Origin: Deltaproteobacteria bacterium
Lineage (GTDB): Bacteria > Bdellovibrionota_B > Oligoflexia > Oligoflexales > Bog-1112
Length of the DNA: 64,000 nt
Assembly (NCBI GenBank): GCA_020635195.1
Contig: JACKAG010000009.1
Location: 1-64,000 of the forward strand
Direction: 5' to 3'
Part shown: in pieces, positions 62,374 to 64,000 of the stretch
Layout of the letters: each line of letters begins with the position of its first letter
How positions within the stretch are numbered: the stretch's first letter is position 1
The notes under the pieces: model-generated
What the model saw: only the letters and a program-made list of their open reading frames with translations
What the model was told of the DNA's origin: nothing
Databases searched by the model: none
Made by a program: the position numbers and the translations under genes

Positions 62374-63576
62374 TCATCCCTTTCGGCGTTCGATCTCTTC
62401 AAAGGCTAAAAATGCCCGTGCGATTTTTGACATGGTGATATTTTTGATATCGTAGTTTTCTGCTAACTTCAGTTCGCTGGACCAGTAAGCCAGACCTGAA
62501 GCAACACCAGCAAAGACAATTCCTGAGAGTCCTGCCACAATTCGGGCTTTCACTATACCTTGGGGTAATTCTGTCTTATTCATGGCTGTATCTATGAACT
62601 CCTTCTTTTTAGTAGCATAATTCTTATTATAATCGGATATCTGCTTTGTTTTTTCTTCTGCACTCATCTGAAAATTACTATTTATTTTATCTATCTTAAG
62701 ACGTCTATTATTATCATGCTTATTATCATAAGCGATCTCTCCGATTTTTCTTAAAACATTTTGAAGCACATTTGGAGATGCGATTACAATCCCTCCTAAC
62801 GCAAATATTGCTGCAAGACCTGCTCCAGCTCCAAGCCAAGCTTTTGCATTGTTGATTAATGCTTCATCTGGTTCATCATCTGCAACAATCATAGCCCCAA
62901 CGATTAAGGGCCAGGTTGACCATGCTAATGTTGTCAAACCAGAAATATTAGCTATTTTTCGAATGGACTTCATATCATGCGTTTTAAATTGATCTGACTG
63001 AGCAGTCAACAGCACCTTTCCACTTCCAAGCACTCCCAGTCCCCCCAAGGCGACCATAAAGATTGCAGTACCTTGTAGTAGTGTCGATTTTTTCTCACCG
63101 TCACCGTCACCGTCACCGTCACCGTCACCGTCACCACCGTCATTTTCAGCTAAATGCAACGAAGTCCTGTCCGTATAACCCATAATCGTATTTGCATAAG
63201 CCTCATATTCTGGTATTTTTGTGTTAATTTTTTCTCTCATCATAGAAAATTTATTTTCTGCTATGTAATTTTCGACTTGCTCTTTTGTAAGAAGATCAAT
63301 GGCTTCCACAAGCTGATTAAAGAACTCATCTTCATCATTCACTGGCTTTAAGTAGTCCTCACTGTTTTTATAGTCCGCTAATGCCTGCTTAAAAGAGCTC
63401 CATTCACTTTCAAAAAGTCCGATTTCTTTGCGAACCTTCTGTTCACTTTCAAAAAGTTTATTGCCAACACTTACTTCAGATTCTTTGGCCGGATGGCCAC
63501 TACGGGCCGTCTTCCTTGTGGAAGTTTTACAATTTGATAATCCCAACAGAATAAAAAAATAAATAATGAATTTCAT
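62374..63576 (-). CDS. Lipoprotein with (GD)n linker and membrane-like segments, unknown function
   Basis: 400 residues from ATG 63576, with AGGAG six bases upstream; the frame is open to 63666. Signal peptide MKFIIYFFILLGLSN followed by a lipobox Cys (GLSNC). Charged helices (30-140) precede a GD dipeptide run encoded by a hexanucleotide repeat, then four hydrophobic segments: LLQGTAIFMVALGGLGVLG, LTTLAWSTWPLIVGAMIVA, WLGAGAGLAAIFALGGIVI and GLSGIVFAGVASGLAYW. An export signal with later membrane segments is odd; an alternative is a non-lipoprotein membrane protein. No family recognised. Confidence 0.5.
   Translation of the reverse strand: MKFIIYFFILLGLSNCKTSTRKTARSGHPAKESEVSVGNKLFESEQKVRKEIGLFESEWSSFKQALADYKNSEDYLKPVNDEDEFFNQLVEAIDLLTKEQVENYIAENKFSMMREKINTKIPEYEAYANTIMGYTDRTSLHLAENDGGDGDGDGDGDGDGEKKSTLLQGTAIFMVALGGLGVLGSGKVLLTAQSDQFKTHDMKSIRKIANISGLTTLAWSTWPLIVGAMIVADDEPDEALINNAKAWLGAGAGLAAIFALGGIVIASPNVLQNVLRKIGEIAYDNKHDNNRRLKIDKINSNFQMSAEEKTKQISDYNKNYATKKKEFIDTAMNKTELPQGIVKARIVAGLSGIVFAGVASGLAYWSSELKLAENYDIKNITMSKIARAFLAFEEIERRKG
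63096..63135. repeat. CACCGT hexanucleotide tandem repeat
   Basis: Six perfect copies of CACCGT (63096-63131) plus CACC. It encodes Gly-Asp repeats in the lipoprotein gene on the minus strand; gain or loss of units would change the linker length by two residues without shifting frame. Confidence 0.9.
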
Positions 63577-63659
63577 CATATCTCCTGCTTTTGATTTATC
63601 TGACGAACTGATTCTAGCAGACAATCTGTAATGTCTTAATTTTACTATAAAATTTGCCT

Positions 63660-64000
63660 CTACCATAAATATCCGGTATCGTCACCTACCTGAAAAATCA
63701 CAACACAGGTCCGGACAAACAGATTCTCTTCATCGTCCGGCTCCGGATTCAGCATCCTGAATGTTCCATCCCCCGTATAACCATCCTGAAAATCCGGTCC
63801 CAGAGTCCGGGTTAAACGAAAGCTGAAAGTTTTACGCTGCCAGTCGATTGCTGTTATGTTCGCATCTTCAAAACCAAAATAAATACCAACATGTGGAAAA
63901 ATAGCTTTAAAGATACTTTCTTTGGCAGAAAAAATCAGCGTCGCACAGCTTCTGACTGCCGACTCACCCTCTCCTCTCACAGATTCCAGCAGGCCGGGTT
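63660..64000 (-). CDS. EntD-like 4'-phosphopantetheinyl transferase, C-terminal part
   Basis: The frame is open from stop 63660 to the window edge, so the N-terminus is missing; a GTG at 63980 is not the true start. The visible 113 residues carry the PPTase signature TLIFSAKESIFKAIFPHVG (FSAKESxxKa with metal-binding Glu and Lys) and YFGFEDANITAIDW, followed by C-terminal strands FSFRLTRTLG and FVRTCVVIFQVGDDTGYLW. EntD-type PPTases load the phosphopantetheine arm onto carrier proteins of siderophore or secondary-metabolite synthases. No carrier protein gene is in the window. Confidence 0.8.
   Translation of the reverse strand, partial: PGLLESVRGEGESAVRSCATLIFSAKESIFKAIFPHVGIYFGFEDANITAIDWQRKTFSFRLTRTLGPDFQDGYTGDGTFRMLNPEPDDEENLFVRTCVVIFQVGDDTGYLW

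Noticed and set aside
63096..63135. CRISPR-like array
   Set aside because: The repeat is six bases with no spacers and lies in a coding frame.

Overview
The window looks like ordinary chromosome of a free-living or host-associated Gram-negative bacterium of moderate GC content. Evidence includes lipoprotein signals, an outer-membrane barrel, a BamE-like lipoprotein, HtpG, E. coli-type PurB, TesB and GlnS, and an RpoZ omega subunit. Many exported proteins of unknown family, two exported ankyrin proteins, an exported leucine-rich-repeat protein, a trypsin-like protease and several c-di-GMP-type signalling domains suggest a deep-branching proteobacterium or a Bdellovibrionota/Oligoflexia-like lineage. 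That placement is inference: there is no rRNA in the window and no search was possible.

Layout. 1-10.5 kb: N-terminus of a secreted trypsin-like protease, folB with a divergent UvrA paralogue, an HD-GYP protein, L-serine dehydratase, a single-domain response regulator, tesB, and the divergent purA/purB pair. 10.5-13.5 kb: accessory stretch with a PilZ-like gene, one intact insertion sequence (16-bp inverted ends, 9-bp target duplication), an ACT-domain protein and a glutathione-transferase remnant. 13.6-24.7 kb: a cysteine-rich unknown with an outer-membrane barrel, a rhodanese-like gene with a probable CTG start, gamma-carbonic anhydrase, ankyrin and LRR exported proteins, small unknowns, a ketopantoate-reductase-like enzyme, lepB and a GlmU-like hexapeptide acyltransferase. 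24.7-34 kb: a RES/Xre toxin-antitoxin pair, a vWA lipoprotein, an HTH/coiled-coil protein, rpoZ, a large secreted unknown, and htpG with a clear terminator. 34-42 kb: an intergenic region with a perfect 39-bp palindrome, lipoproteins of unknown function including a single-haem cytochrome-like one, a DedA protein with a structured leader, and a GAF/HD-GYP protein.

42-64 kb: an actin-like ATPase whose phosphate-1 motif lies at the C-terminus instead of the N-terminus (apparent circular permutation), followed by a possible ribbon-helix-helix partner; then rsmI, glnS, a BamE-like lipoprotein, a dicarboxylate/amino-acid symporter, an RRM protein, a histidine kinase, a probable metal-linked ABC transporter with a DUF3299 protein, a diaminopropionate ammonia-lyase-like enzyme, an orphan substrate-binding protein, a DEVD-box RNA helicase, and a tryptophan-to-kynurenine catabolic cluster (formamidase-kynureninase-kynurenine monooxygenase forward, tryptophan dioxygenase convergent). 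The window closes with a lipoprotein carrying a (GD)n hexanucleotide repeat and the C-terminal part of an EntD-like phosphopantetheinyl transferase.

The strongest candidate for something not previously described is the permuted actin-like gene and its small partner at 42.05-43.57 kb. The 39-bp palindrome at 34.3 kb is the most conspicuous non-coding structure.
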